64,000 bases of DNA, from contig NZ_FONL01000012.1 in assembly GCF_900112895.1 (NCBI RefSeq), forward strand, positions 1 through 64,000, given 5' to 3'. Positions 44,233 to 54,036 of this stretch are shown here, one piece after another (the first letter of the stretch is position 1; every line of letters starts with the position of its first letter). The notes beneath the pieces are model-generated. The model saw only the letters and a list, made by a program, of their open reading frames with translations. It was not told where the DNA came from and made no database searches. The position numbers and the translations under genes were made by a program. Source of the stretch: Succiniclasticum ruminis DSM 9236 (GTDB taxonomy: Bacteria > Bacillota > Negativicutes > Acidaminococcales > Acidaminococcaceae).

Positions 44233-45049
44233 TACGAATCCTATTATCTATGCATTGTCAGATTCTATCGGCGGCACGGCGGAATCTGTTATTAAAGCGA
44301 CGGTCAGCCAGTTTACGGAAACTAAATTTGATGTAATCAGGATTCCCTATATCAACAATAAGGAACAGATTGACGAAGCGCTGCAGGAAGCGGCGCAGCA
44401 TCAGGCTGTCGTCTGTTATACAATCGTAAATCCGCGTCTGCGCGAGCATCTTGCCGACAGGGCCGTGGAACTGCAGATCCAGGTAGTGGATGTGCTGGGG
44501 CCCATGCTGCGGGCCATACAGAAGAATTCCGGGCTGCTTCCCAAGAACCAGGCAGGCCTGATCCATGCGCTGGACCACGAATACTTCAAGCGTGTGGAAG
44601 CCGTGGAATTCGCCGTTAAGTATGATGACGGCAAAAATCCGCTGGGTCTTTTGAAAGCGGACATCGTGATTATCGGCGTATCCCGGACATCCAAGACGCC
44701 TTTGTCCATGTACCTGGCCCATAAGCAGCTCAAGGTGGCTAATGTCCCGCTGGTGCCGGAAATTGTTCCGCCGCCGGAGCTGTTTAAGGTTCCGCACCAT
44801 AAGATCATCGGGCTTCTCATTGACCCGTATAAGCTGACGGATATCCGCATGACCCGCCTGAAAGCCATGGGGCTTTCCGAAGATGCAGAGTACGCGGATG
44901 TGGAGCGCATCACCGAAGAACTGGATTATGCAAAAGGGATCATGCGGCGCGTGCACTGTATGATCATCAATGTATCCAACCGCGCGATTGAAGAAACCGC
45001 CGGCATCATCCTGGATTATTATTATAAAAATAATGCGGCCCGCCGGTAA
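44198..45049 (+). CDS. Pyruvate, phosphate dikinase regulatory protein (DUF299)
   Basis: Bifunctional ADP-dependent kinase and phosphate-dependent pyrophosphorylase that inactivates and reactivates pyruvate, phosphate dikinase. Motifs: YALSDSIGGTAESVIKA at the N-terminus, DVLGPMLRAI and the P-loop-like GVSRTSKTPLSMYLA, then VPLVPEIVPP and GLLIDPYKL. The start is unclear. In-frame TTG 44198 has no ribosome site; AGGAAGGGA (44205-44213) lies 8 nt before an ATC codon at 44222 and 11 nt before an ATA at 44225. Depending on the choice, it overlaps the CBS regulator by 35 nt or about 10 nt. PPDK itself is not in the window. Confidence 0.92.
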   Translation: MQKEGKWVIISNTNPIIYALSDSIGGTAESVIKATVSQFTETKFDVIRIPYINNKEQIDEALQEAAQHQAVVCYTIVNPRLREHLADRAVELQIQVVDVLGPMLRAIQKNSGLLPKNQAGLIHALDHEYFKRVEAVEFAVKYDDGKNPLGLLKADIVIIGVSRTSKTPLSMYLAHKQLKVANVPLVPEIVPPPELFKVPHHKIIGLLIDPYKLTDIRMTRLKAMGLSEDAEYADVERITEELDYAKGIMRRVHCMIINVSNRAIEETAGIILDYYYKNNAARR

Positions 45050-45069
45050 GGAGCAGAGAATTATCGATT

Positions 45070-46059
45070 ATGAATGTTCGTGAATACACTGAAGACCAGG
45101 AACAGAAGAACCTGATGCCCTGGGCTTGCAAAAGCGCGGCCTCGCACCGGCTGACAGAAGAAACCCAGGATGATCTGCGAACTGCGTTCCAGCGTGACCG
45201 TGACCGCATCATCCACAGCAAAGCGTTCCGGGCGTTAAAGCATAAAACCCAGGTATATCTGTCGCCCGGCGACCATTACCGTACCCGCCTGACCCACAGC
45301 ATGGAGGTCTCGCAGATTTCCCGGACGATCGGCAGGGCGCTGCGCCTTAACGAAGACATGATTGAAGCCGCGGCCCTGGGGCATGACCTGGGGCATACGC
45401 CGTTCGGGCATGCCGGGGAGCGGGCGATCAATAAATACACGGGGCATTTTACCCATAATGAGCAAAGCATCCGGGTAGTAACCTATTACGGGCGGCAGGG
45501 ACGCGGCCTCAATCTTACAACAGAAGTACAGGACGCGATTCTGTGCCATACCGGGAGTAAGCTGCCGGACACGCCGGAAGGCGCCATCGTCAGACGCTGT
45601 GACCGCATCTGCTATCTGTGCTCCGACCTGGACGACGGCATCCGGGTAGGGTTGGTGGGACCGGACAAACTGCCGGGGATGGTGGCCATGCGCCTGGGTA
45701 CGGAACCAACCCAGATTCTGGATATCCTGGTGCATAATATCGTGGAGTGCTCTGCGGGGAAAAACAAAATCATTCTGGATTCCTATTATGACGAAGCGGT
45801 AGAAGAGTTCAGAAACTTTATGTTTGCTTATGTGTATGAGTGCCCGTCTCTGGAGAAAGAACACCACAAAGCGGAACATGTGATCATGAGTCTGCTGGAT
45901 CTGTATGTTAAAGAACCGCAGCTGCTGCCTGAGGAAGTCCGGCTGAACTTTGAACGGTTCGGGAAAATGACGGCGATCGTGGATTATGTGGCAGGTCTGA
46001 CGGACCTGAGCGCCGTAAGGATGTTCAACCAGTACTTTGTACCGAAGGTAAGCGAATAA
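45070..46059 (+). CDS. dGTPase-like HD-domain triphosphohydrolase
   Basis: Deoxyguanosinetriphosphate triphosphohydrolase-like protein cleaving dNTPs to deoxynucleosides and triphosphate. The start matches the family (RTAFQRDRDRIIHSKAFRAL, then KTQVYLSPGDHYRTRLTHS). The HD motif is complete: His in RLTHSMEV, His-Asp in ALGHDLGHTPFGHAGE and a later Asp in SDLDDGIRVG. Length 329. It lies 20 nt after the PPDK regulator and ahead of dnaG-rpoD, a common order in clostridial relatives. Confidence 0.93.
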   Translation: MNVREYTEDQEQKNLMPWACKSAASHRLTEETQDDLRTAFQRDRDRIIHSKAFRALKHKTQVYLSPGDHYRTRLTHSMEVSQISRTIGRALRLNEDMIEAAALGHDLGHTPFGHAGERAINKYTGHFTHNEQSIRVVTYYGRQGRGLNLTTEVQDAILCHTGSKLPDTPEGAIVRRCDRICYLCSDLDDGIRVGLVGPDKLPGMVAMRLGTEPTQILDILVHNIVECSAGKNKIILDSYYDEAVEEFRNFMFAYVYECPSLEKEHHKAEHVIMSLLDLYVKEPQLLPEEVRLNFERFGKMTAIVDYVAGLTDLSAVRMFNQYFVPKVSE

Positions 46060-46146
46060 AGTGGAAGTCTGCGGAAACAAAAACATACGCAGATACAAAT
46101 ACGGATTAAACAGTTTTTACTGAATATTATTATGCAAGTTAATGCT

Positions 46147-46184
46147 GAGCGGCTGAAACAGAGGTAAGCCGCTCTCATTTTTTT
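46147..46184 (+). terminator. Rho-independent terminator before dnaG
   Basis: GAGCGGCT (46147-46154) pairs with AGCCGCTC (46167-46174) across 12 nt, followed by TCA and T7. Confidence 0.8.
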
Positions 46185-46293
46185 ACAAACTAAAGTGTCA
46201 AGTATTTTTTTAACGAAAAAGAGGATTTTCTTCCGCAACAGAGAATAAGTTATTGAAGTTTGAGGATTGATGTTCGATGATAAGGAGCTAACG

Positions 46294-48090
46294 ATGGATC
46301 AGCAGTATGAAGATTTTAAAAGACAGGTTAAGGACAGCTCCGATATTGTCGACGTGATTGCAGGTTATGTATCGCTGCAGAAAAAAGGACGTTACTATTG
46401 GGCATGCTGTCCATTCCACGGGGAAAAGACGCCTTCCTTCTGTGTAGACAAGGAACGCCAGTTTTTCTATTGTTACGGCTGCCATACCGGCGGGGACGTT
46501 TTCACGTTTGTGCAGAAGATAGAAAACAGTACGTTTCCGGAAGCAATAAAAACCCTGGCGGGGCGGGCCAACATTCCGGTTCCCGAAACACACCGGACAG
46601 CAGCGGATGTGCGCAGGGAACAGCGGCGCAAAGATATGTATACGGTCAATGACCTGGCTTGCCGTTATTTTTCCGCCTGCCTGCAGAAAACCAGGCCCGG
46701 TGCGGCTGCGCTGGAGTACTTCCATAACAGGGGCATCACCGATGCCGTTATCGAACGTTTTTCCCTGGGCTATTCCCTGCCGTCTTTTAACGCCCTGGAA
46801 TTCAACCTGGCCAGAAAAGGATGCTCCCGGGAACAGCTTGCAGCCGCAGGACTGATCCGGCAAAAGAACGGTTCTTACCGTGACGTGTTCATCAACCGTG
46901 TGATGATCCCCATCAAAGACCCACGGGGCAGGGTAATCGCCTTTGGCGGGCGCGTGATGGATGACGGACTGCCCAAGTACTTAAATACAGGGGAGACCGA
47001 TGTCTTCCAGAAACGGGAAACGCTGTTCGGGCTGGACGTGGCGCTTAAAGCAATCCGGGAAGCAAAAGAAGCCATTATTGTGGAAGGGTATATGGACGCC
47101 ATCAGCCTCCACGCGGCAGGCATCAACCGGGCTGTTGCGTCGTTAGGGACCGCGTTCAGTGAGCAGCATGCGAAACTGCTGCACCGGGTTACGGAAAGCG
47201 TTGTGTTTGCCTATGACAGTGATGACGCGGGACGGCGCAACGCGGTAAGGGCGGTCAGCATCGCCAAGAAAGCCGGCCTTTCCGTCAAAGTGCTGAACGT
47301 GCCGGAAGGGAAAGACCCTGACGCGTTTGTCCGGAAATCCGGCAGGGACGCCTTTGAAGACCTTGTGAAAAACGCATGGGATGGCACGGAATTCCAGATC
47401 CGTTATACAATCTCGAAAAATAATGTATCGGAACTGGCAGGAAAAGTGCAGTGTGTGTCGAATATAATTCCTTACCTGCAGGAGTGTAAAACAGAGATAG
47501 AAGCCGAAGAATATATCCGGTTCCTGGCAAAGGAACTGGTTATTGACGAAGGCCTGATCATGGGGGAATACAGGAAAAAATCGGCATCCCGTTTTTCCGG
47601 CGGCAATTCCGTCCCCCGGGCTCCTGTATCGTCCGCGCAGCCGGTGCCCAGCGCGCTGGAGCTGGCGGAAAGAAAACTGTTACTGTTATTCTTCCGGTAT
47701 TCCTGGCTGATAGATTCGTACAAAGAGATTATACAGCAAACCGGTTTCGCGTCACCTGTCCGACAGAGCATCTATGAAAAAATATGCAAGCTGGGAAACG
47801 CTGATTTTTCCACAGTCAAAGAGAGCTTGTTTGCAGCGGGGGACGAGGAAACCAATGCGGAAACCGCAAGAATTTTAGCCGGGGAAGATTTTGTTGCTGA
47901 CGAAGCGGGCCTGAAGCAGATCGCAGAAGGTTATGTCCGCAGGATGCAGCGGGATTTTCTGCAGCGTGCCTACGAGGATCACCGGCGGCTTGCAGATATG
48001 TATGCAGGCATGAACGATCCGAGGTTTGAAGATGAGATCAAAATTTGCAATGAATTAAGAGGGAAGATTACAAATCTGTATGGCAACTAA
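46294..48090 (+). CDS. dnaG: DNA primase
   Basis: Synthesises RNA primers at the replication fork. The N-terminal zinc-binding domain has [14 protein letters not shown]...FYCYGC, the RNA polymerase core has [33 protein letters not shown] and the Toprim EGYMDAISL and [10 protein letters not shown]-terminal helicase-binding region follows from about residue 445. Length 598. ATG 46294 follows AAGGAG; an upstream in-frame start near 46267 lacks one. It overlaps rpoD by 11 nt. Confidence 0.96.
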   Translation: MDQQYEDFKRQVKDSSDIVDVIAGYVSLQKKGRYYWACCPFHGEKTPSFCVDKERQFFYCYGCHTGGDVFTFVQKIENSTFPEAIKTLAGRANIPVPETHRTAADVRREQRRKDMYTVNDLACRYFSACLQKTRPGAAALEYFHNRGITDAVIERFSLGYSLPSFNALEFNLARKGCSREQLAAAGLIRQKNGSYRDVFINRVMIPIKDPRGRVIAFGGRVMDDGLPKYLNTGETDVFQKRETLFGLDVALKAIREAKEAIIVEGYMDAISLHAAGINRAVASLGTAFSEQHAKLLHRVTESVVFAYDSDDAGRRNAVRAVSIAKKAGLSVKVLNVPEGKDPDAFVRKSGRDAFEDLVKNAWDGTEFQIRYTISKNNVSELAGKVQCVSNIIPYLQECKTEIEAEEYIRFLAKELVIDEGLIMGEYRKKSASRFSGGNSVPRAPVSSAQPVPSALELAERKLLLLFFRYSWLIDSYKEIIQQTGFASPVRQSIYEKICKLGNADFSTVKESLFAAGDEETNAETARILAGEDFVADEAGLKQIAEGYVRRMQRDFLQRAYEDHRRLADMYAGMNDPRFEDEIKICNELRGKITNLYGN

Positions 48091-50413
48091 CAAAAAGAAA
48101 TCCAACAAAAAACTGAATACGGAAATCGCAGAAGAAAAGATCGTTGCAGGACCGAAACCCGCGGAAAAGAAAGACGGCAAAAAGAAAAAGGCGGCAGCAG
48201 AAAAGGCCGCAGCGGCAGTAAAAGCCAAAAAAGAGCCGGAAAAGACCGCGAAGAAGGAAACTGCAAAGAAAGAACCTAAACCGGCAGAGACAAAAAAGAC
48301 TGCTGAGAAAGCGGCAGAAATCGCTGCAGAAACAAAGAAAGATCCGGCGAAAGCAAAAGCAAAGCCCAAACCTGCCGGAACAAAGAAACCGGCAGTAAAA
48401 GCAGAAACCAAACCGGCAGTGAACGCCAAAGCGAAAAAGGCAGCCGCTGAAGCAGAAGCCAAACCGGCAGAAGAAAAGAAAACTGCAGTGAAGGCCAAAG
48501 CGAAGAAAACTGCCGCAGAAGTTGAAGCCAAACCGGCAGAAGCAGCGAAAGATAATGCTCCGAAAGGAAATCAGGAACCGGAAAAGAAGACCGTAAAGAA
48601 ACCTTCTGCAAACAAAACCGCTGAAGCGGATAAAGGGATAAGTGCGCCTGAAAAACGCGCATCTGAAGATAAAAAAGCTCCAAAGAAGAACAAAAAGAAG
48701 GAGTTACCTGATTCCGGGAAACCGGAAGCGGAAACGCCGGAAACAGCGCAGCCGGTTCTGGAAGCCAGTGAAGAACTTCTTGCCCTGATGCCGGCAGGCT
48801 TTCCTGTAGAAAAAATGCTGGAACTGGAAGCCCGGGCAAAAGTCAACGGCAACATTCTGTCGGACAGCGAAGTGAATGATATTCTTCCGTCCGCTGTTAC
48901 TTCTCCGGAAGCCATTGATTTTATGATGGAATATCTCCAGAGCAGGGGGATCAACATCATTTATCCCCAGGATGAAGACGAAGACGATATCCTGCCACCT
49001 GCGGAAGATGAAGAAGCGGAAGAAATTACCGAAGCCGAAATCGCCTCTTCCATGACGGTGCCCGACGGCATCAGTATTGATGACCCGGTGCGCATGTACC
49101 TGAAGGAAATCGGCCGCGTTCCCCTTTTACAGAGCGAAGATGAAGTGGAACTGGCCAAACGCATGGATAAGAGCAAACAGATTGAACGGATGGAAGGCAG
49201 CAAAAATGCGGATGAACCTTTAAAATTCAAAACGAAAAAGGAATTTGAAGAGGCTTTCCGTAAGTTGAATGTCCTTCTGGAAGAAGAACAGTCGGCAACC
49301 GACATGCGTTCCGTCCCTGTTGCGTTCCGCAAATTTGATGAAAAACGGAAGAGCGGGGAAAAATATGTTATCGCGGATTTTGTGGCGGACACTGCCCAGT
49401 TTACGAAAAATGAGAGAGGCCGCCTGATCGGCTTGCTGGAAGAAGAAAAGTTCAAATGTGCGGACTGGGACAAAGAATGCCCGGAACGGGAAGAAGACAA
49501 CGGACCGGAACCGCGTAATCTCGGTGAGATCAGAAAGCTTATTGACGCTTCCGAACTGTGGCTGGAAGAACGCCTGAACTCTTTAAGCCCGAAAAGCAAG
49601 GTCTACAGGACGGATAAAAAGAACGCCCAGCGCCTCGCGGATATCAAGACACAGTTTGCGGCCATGCTGAAAACGATTAAACAGCAGGGGAATGAGGCAA
49701 AACGCTGCCTGTCGGAGGCGAACCTGCGTCTGGTGGTAAGCATTGCCAAACGGTATGTGGGCCGCGGCATGCTGTTCCTGGATCTGATTCAGGAAGGGAA
49801 TCTCGGCCTGATCAAAGCCGTTGAAAAGTTCGATTATAATAAAGGCTTTAAATTCAGCACCTATGCCACATGGTGGATCCGTCAGGCCATTACCCGGGCC
49901 ATTGCCGACCAGGCAAGGACGATCCGCATACCGGTCCATATGGTGGAAACCATCAACAAGCTGATCCGCGTATCAAGGCAGCTGCTGCAGGAACTGGGAC
50001 GGGAACCGACCCCCAGGGAAATCGCGGAACTGATGGAAACCACGGAAGACCGGGTGCGGGAAATCATGAAGATTGCCCAGGAGCCGGTTTCTCTGGAAAC
50101 GCCTATCGGGGAAGAAGAAGATTCCCATCTGGGCGATTTCATCGAAGATCATGACGCCCCGGCTCCGGCGGACGCCGCTTCCTTTGCGTTGTTGCGGGAA
50201 AAACTGAACGAGGTGCTGAGCACCCTGAGCAGCCGCGAGCGGGAAGTGCTGGAACTGCGCTTCGGCCTGAAAGACGGACGGCAGCGTACGCTGGAAGAAG
50301 TAGGCCAGCATTTCGGGGTGACCCGTGAACGTATCCGTCAGATTGAAGCCAAAGCTTTGCGCCGGCTCCGCAGCAAACGTTGTACCCAGCTGCGTGATTT
50401 TGTGGCGGACTGA
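48080..50413 (+). CDS. rpoD: Primary sigma factor RpoD with long basic N-terminal extension and an insert before region 2
   Basis: Housekeeping sigma-70. Residues 1-225 are low-complexity Lys/Ala/Glu/Pro. Region 1.1-like sequence covers about 230-300, region 1.2 about 333-365 ([19 protein letters not shown]). Residues ~366-530 are a charged insert. Region 2 ([40 protein letters not shown]), region 3 and region 4 ([20 protein letters not shown]) are intact. At 777 residues it is about twice the length of Bacillus SigA (371). Two 48-nt near-identical repeats in the extension (48425-48472 and 48494-48541) suggest growth by duplication. The ATG overlaps the end of dnaG and follows GAGGGA. Confidence 0.96.
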   Translation: MATNKKKSNKKLNTEIAEEKIVAGPKPAEKKDGKKKKAAAEKAAAAVKAKKEPEKTAKKETAKKEPKPAETKKTAEKAAEIAAETKKDPAKAKAKPKPAGTKKPAVKAETKPAVNAKAKKAAAEAEAKPAEEKKTAVKAKAKKTAAEVEAKPAEAAKDNAPKGNQEPEKKTVKKPSANKTAEADKGISAPEKRASEDKKAPKKNKKKELPDSGKPEAETPETAQPVLEASEELLALMPAGFPVEKMLELEARAKVNGNILSDSEVNDILPSAVTSPEAIDFMMEYLQSRGINIIYPQDEDEDDILPPAEDEEAEEITEAEIASSMTVPDGISIDDPVRMYLKEIGRVPLLQSEDEVELAKRMDKSKQIERMEGSKNADEPLKFKTKKEFEEAFRKLNVLLEEEQSATDMRSVPVAFRKFDEKRKSGEKYVIADFVADTAQFTKNERGRLIGLLEEEKFKCADWDKECPEREEDNGPEPRNLGEIRKLIDASELWLEERLNSLSPKSKVYRTDKKNAQRLADIKTQFAAMLKTIKQQGNEAKRCLSEANLRLVVSIAKRYVGRGMLFLDLIQEGNLGLIKAVEKFDYNKGFKFSTYATWWIRQAITRAIADQARTIRIPVHMVETINKLIRVSRQLLQELGREPTPREIAELMETTEDRVREIMKIAQEPVSLETPIGEEEDSHLGDFIEDHDAPAPADAASFALLREKLNEVLSTLSSREREVLELRFGLKDGRQRTLEEVGQHFGVTRERIRQIEAKALRRLRSKRCTQLRDFVAD
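48425..48541 (+). repeat. 48-nt direct repeat in the rpoD N-terminal extension
   Basis: Copies at 48425-48472 and 48494-48541 encode [16 protein letters not shown] and [16 protein letters not shown], separated by 21 nt. The DNA differs at several mostly silent or conservative positions, so it is an old duplication. Confidence 0.75.
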
Positions 50414-50454
50414 TTCCAACTTCGCTTCAACAGGAATAACAGAATATAAAAAAC

Positions 50455-50493
50455 AACCCGCTTCAGAAACGCTTCTGAAGCGGGTTGCGTTTT
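50455..50493. terminator. Terminator between rpoD and the tRNA gene (usable in both directions)
   Basis: A perfect 14-bp stem, AACCCGCTTCAGAA (50455-50468) with TTCTGAAGCGGGTT (50473-50486) and a 4-nt loop, T-rich on the right and A-rich on the left. Confidence 0.88.
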
Positions 50494-50564
50494 ATTACAG
50501 TCTTTAGTTGCAATCCGGCGCGTGTTAGCATTATCCTGCGCTGCTTTTATGCCGGTTATGGTAT

Positions 50565-50641
50565 TGGTGGGCCCGGAGGGATTCGAACCCCCGACCAAGC
50601 GGTTATGAGCCGCCGGCTCTGACCAGCTGAGCTACGGGCCC
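50565..50641 (-). tRNA. tRNA with CAT anticodon (probably tRNA-Ile2, lysidine type)
   Basis: The minus strand gives a 77-nt cloverleaf: acceptor GGGCCCG paired with CGGGCCC, D arm GCTC/GAGC, anticodon loop CTCATAA, variable TGGTC, T arm GGGGG-TTCGAAT-CCCTC, and an encoded CCA. The anticodon CAT fits methionine or, after lysidine modification by TilS, isoleucine (AUA). The CTCATAA loop also occurs in E. coli elongator tRNA-Met, so it does not discriminate; the TTGGTC variable region favours Ile2. It lacks initiator features. It points toward rpoD, whose terminator lies just beyond. Confidence 0.92.
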
Positions 50642-50835
50642 GTTGTTTTCAACATTACTTATTTTAACCGAACTTTACGGCAGTGTCAAGAAAATCTGCG
50701 AATTTATATGCGGCTCCGGATGCTTAAATTGCAGGGAAAAATCCGTTTTTACACACAATTTACTGTTGAAAACCGGTTTTTATAAAAAAAAACATGAAAA
50801 AAGCGAAAAAACAGCAAAAAAAACCGTGTAAAGGC

Positions 50836-50864
50836 TTGCAAACACTGATAAACACTGATATTAT
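50836..50864 (+). promoter_or_regulatory. Promoter of the HU gene
   Basis: TTGCAA (50836-50841) and TATTAT (50859-50864), 17-nt spacing. The spacer is made of a 10-bp tandem repeat AACACTGATA (50841-50850 and 50851-50860). The rest of 50642-50835 is AT-rich with no gene seen. Confidence 0.6.
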
Positions 50865-50924
50865 TAACATAGATGCAGTAGAAAACGGCATCTGAATAAA
50901 AATTTTCGCAAAGGAGATTTTACG

Positions 50925-51239
50925 ATGAACAAGAAAGAACTTATTGTAGCAGCTGCTGCAGCATCCGGATTATCTCAGAAAGATGTAGAAAAAGCACTGA
51001 AAGCCATCAACGAAGCTATCGTTGCTGAAGTTGCCAAAAAGGGCAAAGTACAGTTAATCGGCTTTGGCACTTTCGAAGCCCGTGAACGCGCTGCCCGTAC
51101 CGGCAAAAACCCGCAGACCGGCGCTGCAATTAAGATCGCTGCCGCAACGGTTCCCGCTTTCAAAGCTGGCAAAGCTTTCAAAGAAGCTGTTAACGTTAAA
51201 CCGGCTAAAAAAGCGAAAGCTAAAAAAGCGAAAAAATAA
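50925..51239 (+). CDS. hup: HU-family DNA-binding protein with lysine-rich tail
   Basis: Nucleoid-associated protein that bends DNA. The first 90 residues are standard HU ([55 protein letters not shown]). The last 14 residues are a KAKKAKK-type basic tail absent from ordinary HU. Length 104. AAAGGAG precedes the ATG. Confidence 0.95.
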   Translation: MNKKELIVAAAAASGLSQKDVEKALKAINEAIVAEVAKKGKVQLIGFGTFEARERAARTGKNPQTGAAIKIAAATVPAFKAGKAFKEAVNVKPAKKAKAKKAKK

Positions 51240-51252
51240 TTCCAATTCCCTT

Positions 51253-51287
51253 AACGGTCTGTCTGTTACACAGGCAGACCGTTTTTA
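51253..51287 (+). terminator. Rho-independent terminator after the HU gene
   Basis: AACGGTCTGTCTG (51253-51265) pairs with CAGGCAGACCGTT (51271-51283), one G-T pair, followed by T5. Confidence 0.88.
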
Positions 51288-51311
51288 CGTACGTTACGGA
51301 CGGAGAACACT

Positions 51312-52010
51312 ATGCTTCGAATCGGTGAACGGCTGCAAACAGTGGCTTCCCTGGTCCCCGTGTGTCACACAATGGCGGATATCGGCACGGACCACGGCTA
51401 TGTACCGGCCTGTCTGGCGCTGTCCGGGCAGTGCCGCCGCGTGATTGCTTCGGATATTGCGGAAGGCCCCTGCCAGGCAGCCATAGAAACAAGAAACAAA
51501 TACAAACTGCATAACGAGATGGAAATCCGCATGGCGCCGGGGCTGCAGGGACTGCGCGCCGGGGAGGCGGAAACCGTTGTCATTGCGGGAATGGGCGGCG
51601 CGACGATCGCGGGCATCCTGGAAGAATCCCCGGAAATCGCGGCATCCGTCACCACCTTTGTGTTGCAGCCCATGAACGCTGCCGGCCTGCTGCGCCGGTG
51701 GCTGGTACAGCACGGCTATCGTATTGCGGAAGAAACGCTCTGCAAAGAAAATAAACATATCTACAGTATCATTAAAGCAGTCCACGGGGAAGGAAAGCAG
51801 GACCTGTCTCCTCTGGAAGAGGAATTCGGTCCCTGTATCCTGGAAAAGAAGCCTGCCCTGTGGCAGGAGTATATAGAAGGCAAATCGGAACATTACCGCC
51901 GTTTGCTGCGGCAGATGGCGGCGAGCCCCGCGGCAGTGAACAGCGCTAAATACAATAATTTGAAAAAACTGCTCGCCCAAGTTGACGGGCTGATCCATAA
52001 ATCAGTATAA
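51312..52010 (+). CDS. trmK: tRNA (adenine(22)-N(1))-methyltransferase TrmK
   Basis: SAM-dependent methylation of A22 in tRNA. The 232-residue product has LRIGERLQTVASLVP, the SAM-binding MADIGTDHGYVPACLA, VIAGMGGATIAGIL, then LQPMNAAGLLRRWLVQHGY and the C-terminal coiled segment. GGAG precedes the ATG. Found near rpoD and nif3 in many Firmicutes, as here. Confidence 0.94.
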   Translation: MLRIGERLQTVASLVPVCHTMADIGTDHGYVPACLALSGQCRRVIASDIAEGPCQAAIETRNKYKLHNEMEIRMAPGLQGLRAGEAETVVIAGMGGATIAGILEESPEIAASVTTFVLQPMNAAGLLRRWLVQHGYRIAEETLCKENKHIYSIIKAVHGEGKQDLSPLEEEFGPCILEKKPALWQEYIEGKSEHYRRLLRQMAASPAAVNSAKYNNLKKLLAQVDGLIHKSV

Positions 52011-52129
52011 TTTATCTGTACAGAAGGAAGTCGCTTTAGTCAGTCAGTGATGGACACATTGCAAAAGCAATGCAGAAAATAACATAGTGGGCCGGCTGTT
52101 TTACAGCGGTTAACGGAAGAGGAAACGCA

Positions 52130-52921
52130 ATGAATATTTCAGTAGCGAAAATTGCCAGAATCATGAGCGAAATGGCGCCGGCGCGGCTGGCGGAAGACTG
52201 GGATAACGTAGGGCTGCAGGTAGGGCATAACGATAAAGAAGTAAAGATTATTTTATGCGCGCTGGATTTCTCTGCGGAAGTGCTGGAGCAGGCTGTACAG
52301 CTTCACGCGGATATTATCGTAACGCACCATCCTGCCATTTTCCGCGGCATAAAACAACTCACCGACGCGGACTGGCGTACGGCCCTGCTGCTGGAAGCAG
52401 CCCGGCATGATATCGCCGTTTACAGCGCCCACACGAACCTGGACAGCGTGACAGGCGGGGTGAACGATGTGCTGGCAAGTCTTCTGGAACTGGAAAATGT
52501 GGAAGGGCTTTCCGGGGAAGATACGCTGGAAGGCATAGGACGGATCGGTACATTAACAAAAGCGACGGATCTGGAAGCGTTTGCCGGAAAGGTAAAGCAT
52601 GCGCTGAAGCTGGAACATATTACCGTAATCCCGGCAGGACGCCCGGTACATAAAGTGGCCGTCTGCGGCGGCAACGGCATGGATTTCCTGGATTACGCGG
52701 TGCAGGCCGGGGCGGATACCTATGTGACCGGTGATATAAAATACCATGATGCCCAGGAGGCAAAGGGCAAACATATCAACCTGATCGACGCGACCCATCA
52801 GGGAACGGAGCTGCCGGTGGTGAATGAACTGGCCGACCGGCTGGCCCTGCGGCTGAGCCGGGAGGGTTACACGGCGAAGGTGCTGGTGGCAAAAGAAACA
52901 AAGCTGCTGCAAATTATGTAA
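52130..52921 (+). CDS. Nif3-like dinuclear metal protein (GTP cyclohydrolase 1 type 2 family)
   Basis: Conserved protein of uncertain activity with a dimetal site. Motifs: RLAEDWDNVGLQVGH, THHPAIFRGIK (metal His), YSAHTNLDS, the late TGDIKYHDAQEAK and DATHQGTE with the last metal ligands. At 263 residues it is the short form, without the PII-like insert of the Bacillus YqfO type. It follows trmK by about 120 nt, the usual neighbourhood. Confidence 0.92.
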   Translation: MNISVAKIARIMSEMAPARLAEDWDNVGLQVGHNDKEVKIILCALDFSAEVLEQAVQLHADIIVTHHPAIFRGIKQLTDADWRTALLLEAARHDIAVYSAHTNLDSVTGGVNDVLASLLELENVEGLSGEDTLEGIGRIGTLTKATDLEAFAGKVKHALKLEHITVIPAGRPVHKVAVCGGNGMDFLDYAVQAGADTYVTGDIKYHDAQEAKGKHINLIDATHQGTELPVVNELADRLALRLSREGYTAKVLVAKETKLLQIM

Positions 52922-52957
52922 ACCAATCACTATATAAACGGTAAAGAGGAGATACAA

Positions 52958-53878
52958 ATGATTGAAAACATAAAAGCGGGGGAACGGATGACCCAGGCGG
53001 TGCTGCTGCGCCTGCAGAAGGTGGGCAACTCTTCCAACGGGGGTGTGTTTGCCAGGGGGACGGTAGAAGATAACAGTGGCAAGATCCAGTTCATTGCGTT
53101 TGAACGGGATATCGTGAACCGGCTGCGGGATCTGGACGCGGCCAAAGCATTTATGATCTCCGGTCCGGTGGACATTGTCAAATACTCGTCCACGCTGGCG
53201 CTGCAGGTCGTGATCCAGAAGCTGGACAACATCATGCCGGAGGACGATATTTCCAATCTGGTACCCACCGGCAGTTTTGATATGGAAGTCTATAAAAACA
53301 AACTGGAGGCGCTGATTAACAGCGTGAAAACGCCCAGCCTGCGCACGCTGCTGAAGAAAGTGTTCAGCGGTCCGTTTTATGAAGAGTTCTGCAAGAACCC
53401 GGCGGGCATGAAGCTGCACCACGCCTATCTGGGCGGATTGCTGCAGCACTCAGTGGACGTGACTGAACTGGCTCTTGCCATGGCGGAGGCTATCGGCAAT
53501 ACAGATAAAGATCTAATCACGGCAGGCGCCCTGCTGCATGACATCGGAAAAGTAAAAGAGATTTCCGCCGGCCTGGGTTTTCCCTATACCACGGAAGGCC
53601 GGCTGCTGGGGCATATCACCATGTCCGCGCTGATGGTGCGGGAAGCGGCGACGGAACTGAAGATGCCCGCTGCGGCGCTGCAGCAGCTGGAACATGTCAT
53701 CCTGTCCCATCACGGCGACCAGGAAAAAGGATCGCCTGTGGCCTGCGCGACCAAAGAAGCGTTTATTGTGCATTACGCGGATGAAGTGAATTCCATCATG
53801 AACCAGTTCGATGTGAAGGACAGCAAGTCCCCCTGGGAGTTTAACAACATGATGAAGCGCTATCTGATGGTGAAATGA
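52958..53878 (+). CDS. yhaM: 3'-5' exoribonuclease YhaM family (OB fold plus HD domain)
   Basis: RNA/DNA 3'-5' exonuclease. An N-terminal OB-fold (about 10-95) is followed by an HD phosphohydrolase domain: GLLQHSVDVTELALAMAE, LLHDIGKVKE, GHITMSALM, ILSHHGDQEKGSPV and a C-terminal AFIVHYADEVNSIMNQF. The product has 306 residues. AAAGAGGAG precedes the ATG. RNase P RNA is encoded 160 nt downstream, in the same direction but with its own promoter. Confidence 0.93.
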   Translation: MIENIKAGERMTQAVLLRLQKVGNSSNGGVFARGTVEDNSGKIQFIAFERDIVNRLRDLDAAKAFMISGPVDIVKYSSTLALQVVIQKLDNIMPEDDISNLVPTGSFDMEVYKNKLEALINSVKTPSLRTLLKKVFSGPFYEEFCKNPAGMKLHHAYLGGLLQHSVDVTELALAMAEAIGNTDKDLITAGALLHDIGKVKEISAGLGFPYTTEGRLLGHITMSALMVREAATELKMPAAALQQLEHVILSHHGDQEKGSPVACATKEAFIVHYADEVNSIMNQFDVKDSKSPWEFNNMMKRYLMVK

Positions 53879-54001
53879 AACGTTTTGCATAAATTATAGC
53901 AGAATTATTGCAGAAATACGGCTGCCGGCAAAGCATACATGGCTTTGCCGGCAGAATTTGTTGCAAAACAGTGGCGAAACTTTGAAATAATTCAAACTGT
54001 C

Positions 54002-54030
54002 TTGACAAGCAAAATACCTTGTGCTACGAT
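54002..54030 (+). promoter_or_regulatory. Promoter of rnpB
   Basis: Consensus TTGACA (54002-54007) and TACGAT (54025-54030) with 17-nt spacing, 6 nt before the RNA. Confidence 0.75.
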
Positions 54031-54036
54031 ACACAC

